Assembly: GCA_963573385.1 (NCBI GenBank)
Contig: CAUYLG010066143.1
Coordinates: 1-64,000 of the forward strand
DNA length: 64,000 nt
DNA from: Cacajao melanocephalus
Taxonomy: Eukaryota > Chordata > Mammalia > Primates > Pitheciidae
Reading direction: 5' to 3'
A program made the position numbers and the translations under genes. The notes under the pieces were generated by a model. That model was not told the DNA's origin. It worked only from the letters and a program-made list of their open reading frames with translations, and made no database searches. Of the stretch, positions 31,660 through 48,055 are shown one piece after another (position 1 is the stretch's first letter; the number at the start of each line of letters is the position of its first letter).

Positions 31660-32145
31660 ATCCATTCCACAAACATTTGCGGATACTCATACTTTCTGGA
31701 AATGATTTAGACATGGTCCCCACCTTGGAAGAGATGTTAATCCATCAGGAATGACAGAGAGTCAAGAAGATAAATCTCAGTGCATGATGGTATGGGAATG
31801 TTTGCAGAGGAGGGAGCCATGGGCTATCTCTGCCTATGGGAGTGGGAGAAGGCTTCAGTGAAGAGGTGGTATTTAAGTTGTGTTTTTGAAGGATGGGTGG
31901 GAGCTTGCCAGCTGTAGAAGTGTTTGCAAAAATGAAGAGTCACGAAAGGGCACAGGTGTTGAGGAACAATGAGCTAATCACATGGGTGGGGCCTTACGGC
32001 ATCAATGGTTGAAGTGGTATAGGAACAGGCAGGAGATGAAGCTAGACATGGAGAGAAAGCCAGTGTGTGAAGGGCCTGATGTAAGAAGCTAATGACTTTA
32101 TTTTGTGGGGAATGAGAAGTCAGGAGAGACTTTTAGATGAGGGAG
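31660..32145 (+). mobile_element. Old interspersed repeat (family unassigned)
   Basis: TCCACAAACATTTGCGGATAC, GGCTTCAGTGAAGAGGTGG, AGCCAGTGTGTGAAGGGCC and GACTTTATTTTGTGGGG follow the same order as the other old copies at 55785 and 62190. Confidence 0.45.
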
Positions 32146-32554
32146 TCACCCACCACTTCTAACCTAGAATTTTACTAAGTGACACATCTTCCCAGACTAT
32201 CTTATGGCCTCAGTCAAAGGGCTGATGCATGCAGTTCTGTAAAGCAGGGGGCCAGGTGCACATCTCGCAAGACATTAGGAAGTATGAATCAGAAAAATGA
32301 GCACAGGCATTTTCCCTTAATATTATATTCAGGATGGAAAAAGTCATTAACTTATCCTGCAGACGCTGAAGGGCTCAAGGTAAATATTTAAAATGTTCTC
32401 CCTCTCATTTCCACAGAGCCAAGAACATCAGAGGTGGATGATGCTGCTTGTGGCTATGAGACAGGATTTCAAGGATCCTGATGAAACGTCTGCTGGCCTG
32501 AATCTGTCTGAATGCTGAAAAGGACTTTGTGTTACTCTAACTAAAAGGAAAACA

Positions 32555-33135
<581 letters not shown>

Positions 33136-33160
33136 CTACAGCAAATACTGCTGGTGGAAG

Positions 33161-35090
<1,930 letters not shown>

Positions 35091-35104
35091 GTTGCTATGG
35101 CAGC
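35091..35104 (-). promoter_or_regulatory. X-box (RFX transcription factor site)
   Basis: Minus-strand GCTGCCATAGCAAC fits RYYNYY-N2-RRNRAC exactly. The flanks extend the imperfect dyad: TTTCC on the left and GGGAAA on the right. It is 392 bp upstream of the start codon, a usual distance for RFX-driven ciliary genes (established). This suggests KIAA2012 is controlled with cilium genes (inference). Confidence 0.75.
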
Positions 35105-35434
35105 ACAGGGAAATGAAGTCCCTTAAACTAACTCAGGCAAGGCAGAGGCGGGTGCCGGGTGCAGTGTGCATTCGCTGGGAATGGGGGTGGAGGTCAAATG
35201 GACACTGAAGGGACCAGGCTCAGGTTGCAAGTCCTGGTTGCACGGGGTGGGGGCCGTGTTGGGGTACTTTTTCTGTTACTGTTTTCATCTTGCTTTTAGA
35301 GAGCATCTTCCCCTCTCTCCTGATATGTGAGCCTCTTGCTGTCAACTAACCATTAACAGAGCCAGGGTGTCATCTAGGTCACCTGAAACCACCTGTGACT
35401 TTTTCCTTGCTGAGAGCTCCAGCGTCCCCTGGAT
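35105..35434. other. Upstream promoter region, G-rich, no repeat
   Basis: GC-rich with several CpGs (for example GGCGGGTGCCGGGT near 35147) and G runs. Probably a weak CpG-enriched promoter shoulder. Confidence 0.45.
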
Positions 35435-35657
35435 GGGGAGTTTTGACCTGCTTCGTTTCTGACCTGGGCCGGTTCACCCCTCCTTAGGCAACCGGGTGGT
35501 CCCCCCACTCCCGGGAGGTCACCATATTGATGCCGACCTTAGTGCGAACACCCGATAGGCATAGCGCACTGCAGTCCAGAACTCCTGGGCTCAAGCGATC
35601 CTCCAGCCTCAGCCTCCCGAGTAGCTGGGACTACAGGCACGCGTCACCGCGCCCGGC
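35435..35657 (-). pseudogene. 7SL RNA (RN7SL) pseudogene, 3'-truncated
   Basis: On the minus strand it starts GCCGGGCGCGGTGACGCG and continues through CAGGAGTTCTGGACTGCAG and ATCGGGTGTTCGCACTAAGG, then CATCAATATGGTGACCTCCC and GGTTGCCTAAGGAGGGGTG, ending at GGTCAAAACTCCCC. That is about the first 223 of 299 nt. The S-domain part (GGTGTTCGCAC to GGTGAACCGGCC) is absent from Alu, so this is 7SL itself. The last quarter of the RNA and any A tail are missing. It keeps the 5' end and internal promoter region of 7SL. Same orientation as KIAA2012, 736 bp upstream of its start codon. Confidence 0.93.
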
Positions 35658-35821
35658 GCTCAGGTTTCTTTGACAGTGACATTGTGACTAGCACAAGACA
35701 GGAGGGAAGAGGCTCAGGAAACAAAAAGACCCCTTTGCTGGGGATCTAGGGACCTGCTCAAGCCTGGGAAAGCAAGCTGCCTTTCAGCGGTCAGCCGAAC
35801 TACCCTGGCCGTCTTGTGGAA

Positions 35822-35835
35822 GTGCCCCCTGCTGG
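35822..35835 (-). promoter_or_regulatory. Strong CTCF-type motif
   Basis: Minus-strand CCAGCAGGGGGCAC fits the CTCF core (CCASYAGRKGGCRS) at all 14 positions and is preceded by TGG, as in the extended motif. It is about 1.1 kb upstream of the KIAA2012 start codon and outside any repeat. Confidence 0.75.
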
Positions 35836-36034
35836 CCAGTGTGAAGAAGCACAACGGGCTGCAAGCCCACTTAGCTTTTTGATCTTCCTGTGTGGCACCT
35901 TCCACGCCCTCTCCGACCTTCCCCACTCCCAACCAAGCTCAAGTTTCCTGAGAAGGAAATAGAGGTTATGTTGTAAAATAAGATAGGGTTTATTATAGGG
36001 AATCAAGACAGTGAATGAGTGAATGCAGAGGCTC

Positions 36035-38246
<2,212 letters not shown>

Positions 38247-38327
38247 TCAGCTGGCCAAGGCCATGAGGGCTGCAAACACCCCGCTGGAGCATTTTGGATT
38301 TTATTCTTCAGGTAGATTTTTTGTTGC

Positions 38328-38677
38328 GGTTTTGTTTTGTTTTTTAGAGGCAGGGTCTCACTATGTTGCCCAGGATGGTCTCAAACTTCTGGGCTCAAGC
38401 GATCCTCTTGCCTCAGCTTCCCAAATAGAAAGCACATGGAACAGAAAATAGACGCTGGTTAATGGCCACCTCCCCGGCACATTCAGGAATGCATCCCTTG
38501 TTTCAAAGTGCTGGAGAAGCGGCCTATGTGGTACCATCAGAACCTTTATCCCTCTTTAAAAGGGAGTGTAATAGTGTTTTCTAGTATTTTATTCATCTTT
38601 AGGGGAAATCTATAAGGAGACTCCTTGGTGTTGCCCTTGTTACCTTGGGATTACAGGCGTGAGTCATTTGCGTCCCC
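38328..38677 (-). mobile_element. Free left Alu monomer (FLAM), antisense, split by an inserted segment
   Basis: TAGAGGCAGGGTCTCACTATG to CTCAGCTTCCCAAA stops at 38425. The missing end resumes at 38645 with TTGGGATTACAGGCGTGAG. CAGGTAG(A/G)TT lies on both outer sides. The 220 bp in between is not Alu (see 38423-38644). Confidence 0.85.
38423..38644 (+). repeat. Non-Alu insert in the FLAM, copied from segments A and D of 39685-40084
   Basis: 38423-38512 matches 39685-39774 (A, equal length, about 85 percent identity). 38511-38640 matches 39958-40084 (D, about 90 percent). The 183 bp between A and D in the other locus are absent here. Confidence 0.88.
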
Positions 38678-39200
38678 AGGTAGGTTATACTAAAGCGCGG
38701 GGCGTCGGGGGGAGGTGATATGATTCCATCTGGGTTTTAGAAAGATAACTCTGAGGAACTTAGAAAGGATGAATAGAAGGAGGAATCCTTATCTCATCAA
38801 CCTCTGGGTGAACTTTCAAGACTTGTGACCCAGGCCAGTCTTCTCTCGGATATGAATGAACTTGTCGAATAGGTCAGGAAAATCACCAGCTAGGTGGTCT
38901 TTGAGTAAGACAGAAGGGGAAACTCTATGCCAGCTGCAAATAAAGATAAATCTTGCCATTTTGAAAATGCCATTGCTCAAGCAAGAGAAAAGTAGCACCA
39001 GAGGACCTTAATGGAGCTCTTGGGACCTGAATGAGAACCACTGTTGTCAGCTGAGGGAAGACTGCAAGTTTCTCCAGTGGAAAGTCTTTCTCTGAACTCA
39101 CCTGACTTTGAAATGCTAACTCATCCATACCTAGTGAACCAGGGCCCCAAGACGTGCTCTTTCTGAGTTTAGGTTGAGAGAGCATCTCACCTAGGAAAAT

Positions 39201-39233
39201 TCCTAGGAGTCCATCTGGCCCTCCCAAGGCTGT
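39201..39233 (+). repeat. 33-bp exact copy of segment B
   Basis: From TCCTAGGAGTCC to CCCAAGGCTGT; identical over 33 bases to 39789-39821. Flanks are unrelated. Confidence 0.9.
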
Positions 39234-39589
39234 GACAAGGCTTCTGGGTCTCTGTGGGGCCGCAGGAATCTGTAAGCAGCCAGACCGCAGCCTAAAGTGG
39301 GCCTCTCCTAAACCAGTGTGTTTACATCTATACTGTTTAATATGGACAATGAACAGATCCACAGATCAATTAATAGTCATTTAAAAGCATTTACTCAGTC
39401 CCGACAACAGTTTATAGAAAGTGCATTTAGAAAGCAATCCGGGTTATTGCTATTTTAAAGAGCTTGGGGATCCCAGATGAAAGGGCCTTGTAACTGGAAA
39501 GTATTTATAACTCAAGAAGAACCCTCCACACCCATGTTATACAACACCAACACCATCTCCTGGCACGCCTGACCTGTCAGCCCATGCAG

Positions 39590-39684
39590 CATGTCTGTTT
39601 GAATTACACTGTAACTTCTATAGGGTGGAGACCTTGTTTTTATGGTTTGCAAAGCATCATGAATAACCATGGCACTCTGTAAAT
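39590..39684 (+). mobile_element. L2 LINE 3' end, diverged
   Basis: ACACTGTAACTTCTATAGGG, GGAGACCTTG and GGCACTCTGTAAATAAATAG follow the L2 tail. Confidence 0.45.
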
Positions 39685-40084
39685 AAATAGAAACCACATG
39701 AAACAAAAAATAGATGTTTTTCAATGGCCACCTCCCCAGCACATTCAGGAATGTATCCCTTATTCCAAAGTGCTCAGAGTGAATGAAGTCCTAGGAGTCC
39801 ATCTGGCCCTCCCAAGGCTGTTTGCATAATAATATGAGATGCATAATTGTCTTTGAGCCAGTTTGAAAAATATGGAAAAGAAGAGAATTGGGTCAAAGCC
39901 TGTTTTAGTGGTTGATAGTTAGCTATAGGTTAACCTCAGACCCATAGGTTAAAGGTACTGGAGTGGCCTATGTGATACTGTCAGAATCTTTATCCCTCTT
40001 TAAAAGGAAGTGTGATAGTGTTTTCTAGTATTTTATTTATCTTTAGGGGCAATCTACAAAGAGAGTCCTTGGTGTTGCTTTTGT
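39685..40084 (+). repeat. Locus A-B-C-D, whose four parts recur at three other sites
   Basis: A 39685-39774, B 39789-39821, C 39836-39956 and D 39958-40084. A and D are copied at 38423-38640, B at 39201-39233 and C at 41422-41538, all in the same orientation. None is a repeat I know. Confidence 0.88.
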
Positions 40085-40583
40085 CAACGAAAGAGTAAAG
40101 ATTGTGCACAGAGAGATGAAATGATTTACATAAAGCCATGTAGAGCAAACCAGAGGTAAAATGGGACCTTGTCTAGATTTGGTTCCAATTTCAGCCTGTT
40201 GTTCATCCTGTAATACTTCTGCAGCAGAGTAGTAGCAGTTCTTCATAAGAAGCCCCATTGTGGCTCTCAGAGAGCAGCTATGACTTTCGTCCCCACTACC
40301 GCTTTAGTCATGAAGCTGGTGACTGGGCCCTGGACCTCTGCTCTCGCTGCCATGTCTGCTTCTAAGCACTCACATCTCCCCAGCCCCACTTCTCTTAACT
40401 TTACTTTGTAAATCTAGTTGCAAGGGAGTCTAGAAAATAAAGTTTTCAGCTTTCTAGCTCTTCTACCAGAGGGACTATAGAATAAAGGTTGACAGAGCCA
40501 ACTACAGCTATCTACCATAAGCAGCAAAAACAAGTTGTATGAGAAAGTCAACACAACAGACTTTTCAAAATGTGGGGTGTGAG

Positions 40584-40972
<389 letters not shown>

Positions 40973-41036
40973 TTATGCCCCAACTAGACTTCTAGACTAT
41001 AAGTCTTTGGAAGGTAGAGACTATATCTTACAATTC

Positions 41037-41325
41037 TTTTTTTTTTTTTTTTTTTTTTTTAGAGACAGGGTCTTGCTTTGTCACCCAGGCTGACTGCAGT
41101 GCTGCAGTCCTTGACTTCTGGAACTCAATCAATCCTCCTATCTCAGCCTTCTGAATAGCTGGGGCTACAGGCATACACCACCATGCCTGGCTAATTTTTT
41201 ATTTTTTTTAAAATGCAGTCTCACTATGTTGCCCTGTCTGGTCTCAAACTCCTAGACTCAAGTGGTCCTCCTGACTCAGCCTCCCAAAGTGCTGGGATTA
41301 CAGGTGCGAGCCACTGTGCCTGGCC
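41037..41325 (-). mobile_element. AluJ SINE, antisense
   Basis: A 20-base T run, then AGAGACAGGGTCTTGCTTTG to CACTGTGCCTGGCC. ATATCTT(A/G)(C/A)AATTCTT-like copies flank it. Confidence 0.92.
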
Positions 41326-41421
41326 AATATCTTGAAATTCTTAATACTCTCCATAACATAGCACCCCTTGCATTATAGCAGCAGCTGATTATTTGTGATT
41401 TTGCTTTTTAACATGCCCAAA

Positions 41422-41538
41422 GAGATGCATAACTGTCTTTGAGCCAGTATGAAACATATAGAAGAGAATTGGGTCAAAGCCTGTTCTAGTAGTTGGTAGT
41501 TTGCTATAGTACAAAGCTCAGACCCGTAGGTTAAAGGT
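41422..41538 (+). repeat. Copy of segment C
   Basis: GAGATGCATAACTGTCTTTG to GGTTAAAGGT; about 90 percent identical to 39836-39956 with small indels. Flanks are unrelated. Confidence 0.88.
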
Positions 41539-42408
41539 GCTGACCAACTCAAGGCTTAGTATACAAAGGCTGAAAGGGCCTTAACACAATCAGTGTGGAA
41601 GATGGAACCCTCTGAACTTGTTAGAAGAAGCACAGACTTGCTAAGGATAAGATACTTGGCTTATTCAGAGACTTTGGCTAATTTCTCATGTGGCCCAGGC
41701 CAGATTTGAAAGAGGAAAATGCAAAAGGCAATAAAGAATACTCTGGAATCCTAGCAAGAAAGAGAGTGTCAGCCTTGGATCCCTGCTTCCTTTCTCTCCT
41801 AAGCTATAAATTATGGCTCCATGGCCTGTCTAGTTCAGAGGGAAGGGACTAGGGATCTATTTATTTTAGATCTTTCTGAAGGGTTTGCTTTGGGAGTCTA
41901 AAATATTTAGTTATGCCTTTGCCCAGGGCTTCATTTTATTAGTAGGACCACTCACTGTAATTGCAAGCCTTTATATTTATGGTGGAGAGATAGTGAGTTT
42001 GTAGAAGAAGTAGAAACCACACATTCTTGATTCTTCCATAACATGGGGAAAATCAATCACTACCTGGCTAGCAGGTCAGTTACTGGGGGCAAAAGTAACA
42101 AACCTCCATAGGAACAAACCTGTGGCTGGTGACAGGAGCAGGGATGATTTTAATTCTAAGGGGAAGATCTCAGAGCAGATGTCATTCATTGAGACTCATG
42201 GATTCTGATAATTTAGCACCATTGAACATTAGAGTAATAACATGTAATAATAACATAATAATGTTTTATCTGTGTTTGGTGGTGGGTACATTTTTCTTTT
42301 GATTTTCACTAAATACTATGACAATGATGTTCATATAATTAACAAATGAAATGATTTGTGTCAAGCACTGAGTATTGTGCTAGGCATATAGTACATGCTC
42401 AATAAATA
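41539..42408. other. Intergenic unique sequence
   Basis: No repeat apart from a short MIR-like 3' end at 42340-42408 (GCTAGGCATATAGTACATGC). No gene signal. Confidence 0.5.
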
Positions 42409-42728
<320 letters not shown>

Positions 42729-42811
42729 AAAAATATTGTTTAATGAATACTTCCATCTCATGATTCAGAATATACAGAATCCCCCACTTTTAGCACACAG
42801 TAGTGAGGTTT

Positions 42812-42940
42812 GGTTTTATTTTAGAGATGGGGGTCACGCTGTGTTGCCCAGGCTGGTCTTGAATTCCTGGGTCCAAGTGATCCTCCCACCTCAGCTTCTC
42901 TAGTAGCTGGAGCTACAGACATGTGCCACTGTGCCCAGCT
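42812..42940 (-). mobile_element. Free Alu monomer with 14-bp target duplication
   Basis: TTAGAGATGGGGGTCACGC to GCCACTGTGCCCAGCT. CAGTAGTGAGGTTT is exact on both sides (42798 and 42941). Confidence 0.9.
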
Positions 42941-42954
42941 CAGTAGTGAGGTTT

Positions 42955-44035
42955 TGCTGCCCAAATGGATGCTCTGAAAGTCATTTCCTCACAACAGGAA
43001 ATCTAATATATATAGATAGTAAGTCACTAGACTGCAGAACCAGACGCTTCTCTGTCAACTGGCTTCCAGCTCATTATTTTAACTTTATGATGAGAATGAT
43101 TTTTATGTTTTCTGATCATCACGGAGTAAAAACTGTGAACCCTATGCTGGTCATTTTAGAGAAGTGTTCATTCGATGCATAAAACATGTATCTTTGTAGG
43201 GATTCTCTTCCCACTGTTTGCTCACATCAGTGAGATTTTGATGTTCAAATTTATGACTCCACCCAGGAGGGGAGCGGCCAGGGAGCTGCAACTGACAGTG
43301 TGCGGAAGAGGAAGGGGTGTCAGGGAGCCTGGGTGCTGGGAGAACCTTCCCCTCAAGGTCCACACATTGCTGGAGTTCACCGTGTGAACCGAGGGACCCC
43401 TGGCCCACAGGTAACCTCACTGTCTGTTTTTCAACCTTTGTAGTTTCCTTTTGGAACGCATTCATGTCTTTCTGAGAACTGAGATAAGATGCTAGTGCCT
43501 TTACAGAGATGGAATTAATCTGGCTGTGCAGGAATGGAGCCCAGCGTGGATGCCGGGAGTGGGGATTGACTGCGGAGGGAGAGGAAGAAGAGGGACAGGA
43601 TGGAGGAGTCCTGGGAGGTAGGTCGGGAGGCCCATTCACAGCAGTTTTGCCCGCTCCCCCATTTTCCCAGCCAGCCGGGCTGTGCCCACACTCCTCCAGC
43701 CAACAATCTGAACCTGAGGCATAGGCGGCCAGTCTCCAGCTGGCCCTAGGAGGCTCTGAAGTACACATTTAGGGAAGAGGGGAAGCATTTCCTCCTTATC
43801 TCATAGAGCAGAACCACCTGGGGCAGCAATGCCCCATCTCCAAAGGCTAAGAGACCACATACAAATCAACCACTAGTTGAGAGGAGGCACTGGTGTTCTA
43901 ACGTGTATGATGAGACATGAGCAGTGCCCTCTGCAGAGCCTCATCCTCCGCACCAGCCCTCACTCGTGCCCACCTCTTATGCCAATTCACTCTAAAGCAG
44001 GTGTCCAGGGGAGCTGTTAAGCAGGGAGAACAACT
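42955..44035. other. Unique block holding the longest non-repeat open frame
   Basis: Repeat-free for about 1.1 kb. On the minus strand 43151-43768 is open for 205 codons, rich in S, P and G. No homology is recognised and no splice structure is obvious. Probably chance in moderately GC-rich DNA. Confidence 0.45.
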
Positions 44036-44358
<323 letters not shown>

Positions 44359-45543
44359 CCAGCTTTGAAATGGTAACTTCCAGTGGGAGATACTGACAGG
44401 AGGGGTGGCTTGGCTTTTTCAGATTTTACCATAATCATTCTTTTGACTCACTGTCTAGACATAGTTAGGTGCACAAAGGGTTAACAGGCCTTGTAGGACT
44501 CAGCTGCCAAGTACACTTAATGCTCAGTCCAGCACTCCCGGCTTGTATTCTTACGCTGCTGGAGTGGCCTGTTCATGGCATCTGGTTCCCTGGCAACAGC
44601 TTTCATTGGCTCAATCAAAGCCCTTTCTTCTTAAGAAAGCTCCTACTGAGACGCCCACCACCACTATGAATCACCATCTTAACTCAGTGTTAGGATGCAG
44701 CTGGTATGAAAACAGCATTAGTAGCTGGGGAAGAGAAAGCCATGGCCAGGTTGAGTCCACCTGTCTTGTATGAACCTTGCACTGGTTTTCTACTGGGCCA
44801 GTTGGAAATTACCTGCTTTTCCACTGAGACAGAGGGAGAGGCTGGGCCAGAAAGTTTCCCAGAGCTGGATTCTTTGTTCGGCAGAGATCCATGAGCCTCT
44901 GTGATTCATGACTAGCTGTTTCCTGGGCTGATCTGTGATATAACTGCGGGCTCTGTGCTCTGACAAGGGGCGTTGCTGAGCTGAGGGAGTTCAGACAACG
45001 AAACCCATATTGTGGAAGGCGTGTCCCCAGCCAGCAACAAGCTGGGGAAAGGCGTCTGCCTCCATCAGAACCTGAGGAGTCTGGTAGCTGCTCCACCCTT
45101 CCCCAAGACATCTCAGCAGCTCCAGATTTGCTCAGAACAGCAGTGGAAATTAGCTCTTCACACAGCATGTGGAAAAAAGAAAAGTTGACTCTATTCTCTA
45201 ACTCAAAGATGAGAATTCTTAGGGGAATTCTTCAGTATTGCTTGAGAGCCGCTTTGAGTTTTCTTGTTTTGGGAATAAATAAAATGAAAAGCAACAAAGT
45301 GGAGTTAAAGAAGGCAAGCTGTTCTCACATTTGGTTCACCTGTGTCCATCCATTTGACTCACTGTCTTTTTAAAGCAAATTTCATCTCATGCATTCGTGC
45401 TCACTGAAATCTAAGTACACAGCATATCCAGGAAATGCAAGTGTTCAAAATTCACAGTAATGTTTATTAAAAATGCTGGCTTTTGGCCTGGTCATCCACT
45501 CTAGCATTTGTGCTGCTCTAACCTGATTCCTTAAGAGAAAAGT
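44359..45543. other. Intergenic unique sequence
   Basis: About 1.2 kb without a recognised repeat. Several short frames; the 119-codon minus frame at 44809-45168 has no family match. It could include regulatory DNA. Confidence 0.45.
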
Positions 45544-45700
45544 TGCCAGGTGTGGTGGCTCATGCTTGCAATTACAACACATTGGGAGGTTGAGGCAGGA
45601 GGATTGCTTGAGGCCAGGAGTTCAAGACTAGCTTGGGTAACATAGCAAGACCACCCACCCCGCCACCCCCATCTCTACCAAAAAAATTAAAAGTAAAAAA
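45544..45700 (+). mobile_element. Free left Alu monomer (FLAM)
   Basis: GCCAGGTGTGGTGGCTCATG to ATCTCTACCAAAAAAATT, with a C-rich expansion (CCACCCACCCCGCC) in place of the usual CCCCGTC. Confidence 0.85.
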
Positions 45701-45972
45701 GGAAACAGCCATCTTGGTCACGGCGGTGAGATGTTATAAAAGAGCTGACAAGTCAAAGAGACAAGGTTTTTGACTGCTCTACTTGAGAGTGAAAACTGCA
45801 GTGTGGACGTGAGTATTGGTGCTTTCCCGCTGCTGTGTAGGTGGATGGATGGCTCTTGTCTGATCCATTGGCTTAGCAGGCTAAGGGCTCTTGGTGGTTC
45901 TATATCACATGTTGTTAAATTATATTATGAACAGCACTTACTAAAACAATGCATGTGTGAGAGCTATTTGGG

Positions 45973-46260
45973 AGGCTGGGAGCAGTGGCTCACACCTTTG
46001 GCACTTTGGAAGGCCAAAGCCGGTGGATCAGTTGAGGTCAGGAGTTCAAGACCAGCCTGGCTAACATGGCGAAACCCCATCTGTACTAAAAATACAAAAA
46101 AATTAGCTGGGTGTGGTAGCAGACACCTGTAATCCCAGCTATTTGGGAGACTTAGGCAGGAGAATCACTTGAACCCAGGAGGCGGAGATTGCAGTGAGCC
46201 ACGATCATGCTACTGCATTCCAGTCTGGGCACCAGAGAGAGAATGTCTCAATAAAAAAAA
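45973..46260 (+). mobile_element. AluS SINE
   Basis: AGGCTGGGAGCAGTGGCTC to the A tail. G(C/T)TATTTGGGA flanks both ends. The block TGTAATCCCA near the start is deleted. Confidence 0.92.
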
Positions 46261-46264
46261 GGTT

Positions 46265-46425
46265 ATTTGGGAATCAGACGGTGTGTCCTTTATTAAATGT
46301 GTAATGGGCAAGTCTTAACCTCTCCTAGCCTGAGCGTCAGTTTCCTCATCTGGAAAATGAGCATAATAGCACCTCTCATCTGGAGGCGTTGCAAGGCCTG
46401 GGAGAAATGAAATATCTGTGCACCC
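46265..46425 (+). mobile_element. MIR SINE fragment
   Basis: GGGCAAGTCTTAACCTCTCC, CAGTTTCCTCATCTGGAAAA: MIR core. Confidence 0.8.
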
Positions 46426-46429
46426 CGCA

Positions 46430-46545
46430 TAGATTCTGACTGAATTCTTCTGGACTAGGGCCCTGGTACTCATAATTTTTAGAAGCTCCACAGGTGATTC
46501 TGATGTTCAGCCAGTATTATTAAGAACCACAGATGTTGCATATGG
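46430..46545. mobile_element. MER5-like hAT DNA transposon fragment
   Basis: GGGCCCTGGTACTCATAATT, CTCCACAGGTGATTCTGATG and AAGAACCACAGATG resemble the MER5 core. Confidence 0.5.
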
Positions 46546-46943
46546 AAGGCACTCTGTGGTTATTTATTTTTTAGGCTGAAGAATTCCTCAAATATTATGG
46601 ATTCTTAGGGATGGAGATGAGGAGATAATATTTACAGAAACAAAATTTCTTTATTCGCTCATCAGATTCCAGAGTTGCCTAGACTGGATGGAAGTGTAGC
46701 CCAGTACAGTTCACGCATTTTGTACCCATCGAGCCCTTTCCAGATGTTTTCTTTTTTTTTTCTAAATTTTTAAGGAAAAGAGTTTTACTTGGGTCACAGT
46801 TTTGCAGGCTGTACATGAAGTGTGGCACCAGAAATTGCTTCTGGTGCGGGCCTCAGGAAGCTTACAATTGTAGTGGAAGGTAAATGGGGAACCGGCATGC
46901 CACATGGTGAGAGGGCGGCAAGAGAGGCCCTGATGGGTCTCAG

Positions 46944-46986
46944 TCAAATAGTTTTTTCATTAGAAAAAAACACATAGACACACACA

Positions 46987-47035
<49 letters not shown>

Positions 47036-47275
47036 CACCTTCTATATAAATGTTTTGGGGAGAGATTAAATAGTATAATAGGGATAAGTAGATAGTTCAT
47101 GGCTGGTCCTAATCAAATAGTTTTTTCATTAAACATGCACAACACACACACACATATGTATATATGTATGTGTGTGTATGTGTGTGTGTGTATACATAGA
47201 GAGAGAGCACCTTTTATATGAATGTTTTGGGGGAGAGATTAGATAGTATTATAGGGGTAAATAGATAAATAGTCC
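46944..47275. repeat. 169-bp tandem duplication, each unit with its own AC/TG microsatellite
   Basis: TCAAATAGTTTTTTCATTA starts both units (46944 and 47113), and GAGAGAGAGCACCTT with ATGAATGTTTTGGGG or TAAATGTTTTGGGG is in each. Unit 1 holds (AC)n(AG)n; unit 2 holds (AC)n, ATGT and TG runs. Confidence 0.92.
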
Positions 47276-47536
47276 CTAGCCTGAGGAAGCTCACAGCCTA
47301 GTAAGGGAAAATAAGACATGCTACAGTGAACCTATATGATACTGGGCTTGCCATGATTAAATAGTAATACCGCAAGTGGCCTTTGCCTGGTAGAAACTTG
47401 ACTGTGTGACACAGGAAGATTCAAAACACTCTGAAGTGGGGGGCTCATTCTCAGCTTGGACTCTAAGCAGGAAGTGCTTATTATCCTTCCCCATAAAGGG
47501 TAGTAAAGGATACTTCCCAATAAAGGAAAGACTAAG

Positions 47537-47671
47537 AGGCTGCTCAGGAGGCTGAGGCAGGAGGATCACTTGAACCCAGGAGTCCCAGGCTGCAGTGAGC
47601 TATGATCTCAGGCCACTGCACTCCAGCCTGAGTGACAGAGCGAGAATATCTCAAAAAAAAAAAAAAAAAAA
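47537..47671 (+). mobile_element. Alu right half, 5'-truncated
   Basis: GCTGCTCAGGAGGCTGAGG to a 19-base A tail. Confidence 0.88.
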
Positions 47672-48055
47672 GAAAACCAACAGAATAAAGACATAGAACC
47701 ACACAGCCATTTTTATTAGTTGGTAGAATGGCTAGCAAGCAATTGTAGGGCATATTTTAGGCAAGAAAATTGTTCAAATATGTCAATTCAAAGTTGAGTG
47801 GTACTTAAAGGATATATATTTGTAAATACATTTAAAAAAGCTAGAACTTATTATGGTTAGTAACCAGGAGGGATAGCCCAAAGCAAAGTGGGATACTGGA
47901 TCTCGAAATCTCATAACCTTCGGAAGGATTTCAAAGTAATCCCCAAACTATTCTTTTGATCACACTGTTGTGAGTTTTCATGAATTCTTTTTTAAAAATT
48001 TATAATTATGGATACATAATAGTTGTACATATTTATGGGGTACATGTGATTTATT

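Noticed and set aside
35091..35657. Direct functional link between the 7SL fragment and the X-box
   Set aside because: Only adjacency supports it; listed as separate observations.
46975..47035. CRISPR-like array from regular AC units
   Set aside because: Simple dinucleotide repeat without spacers, in vertebrate DNA.
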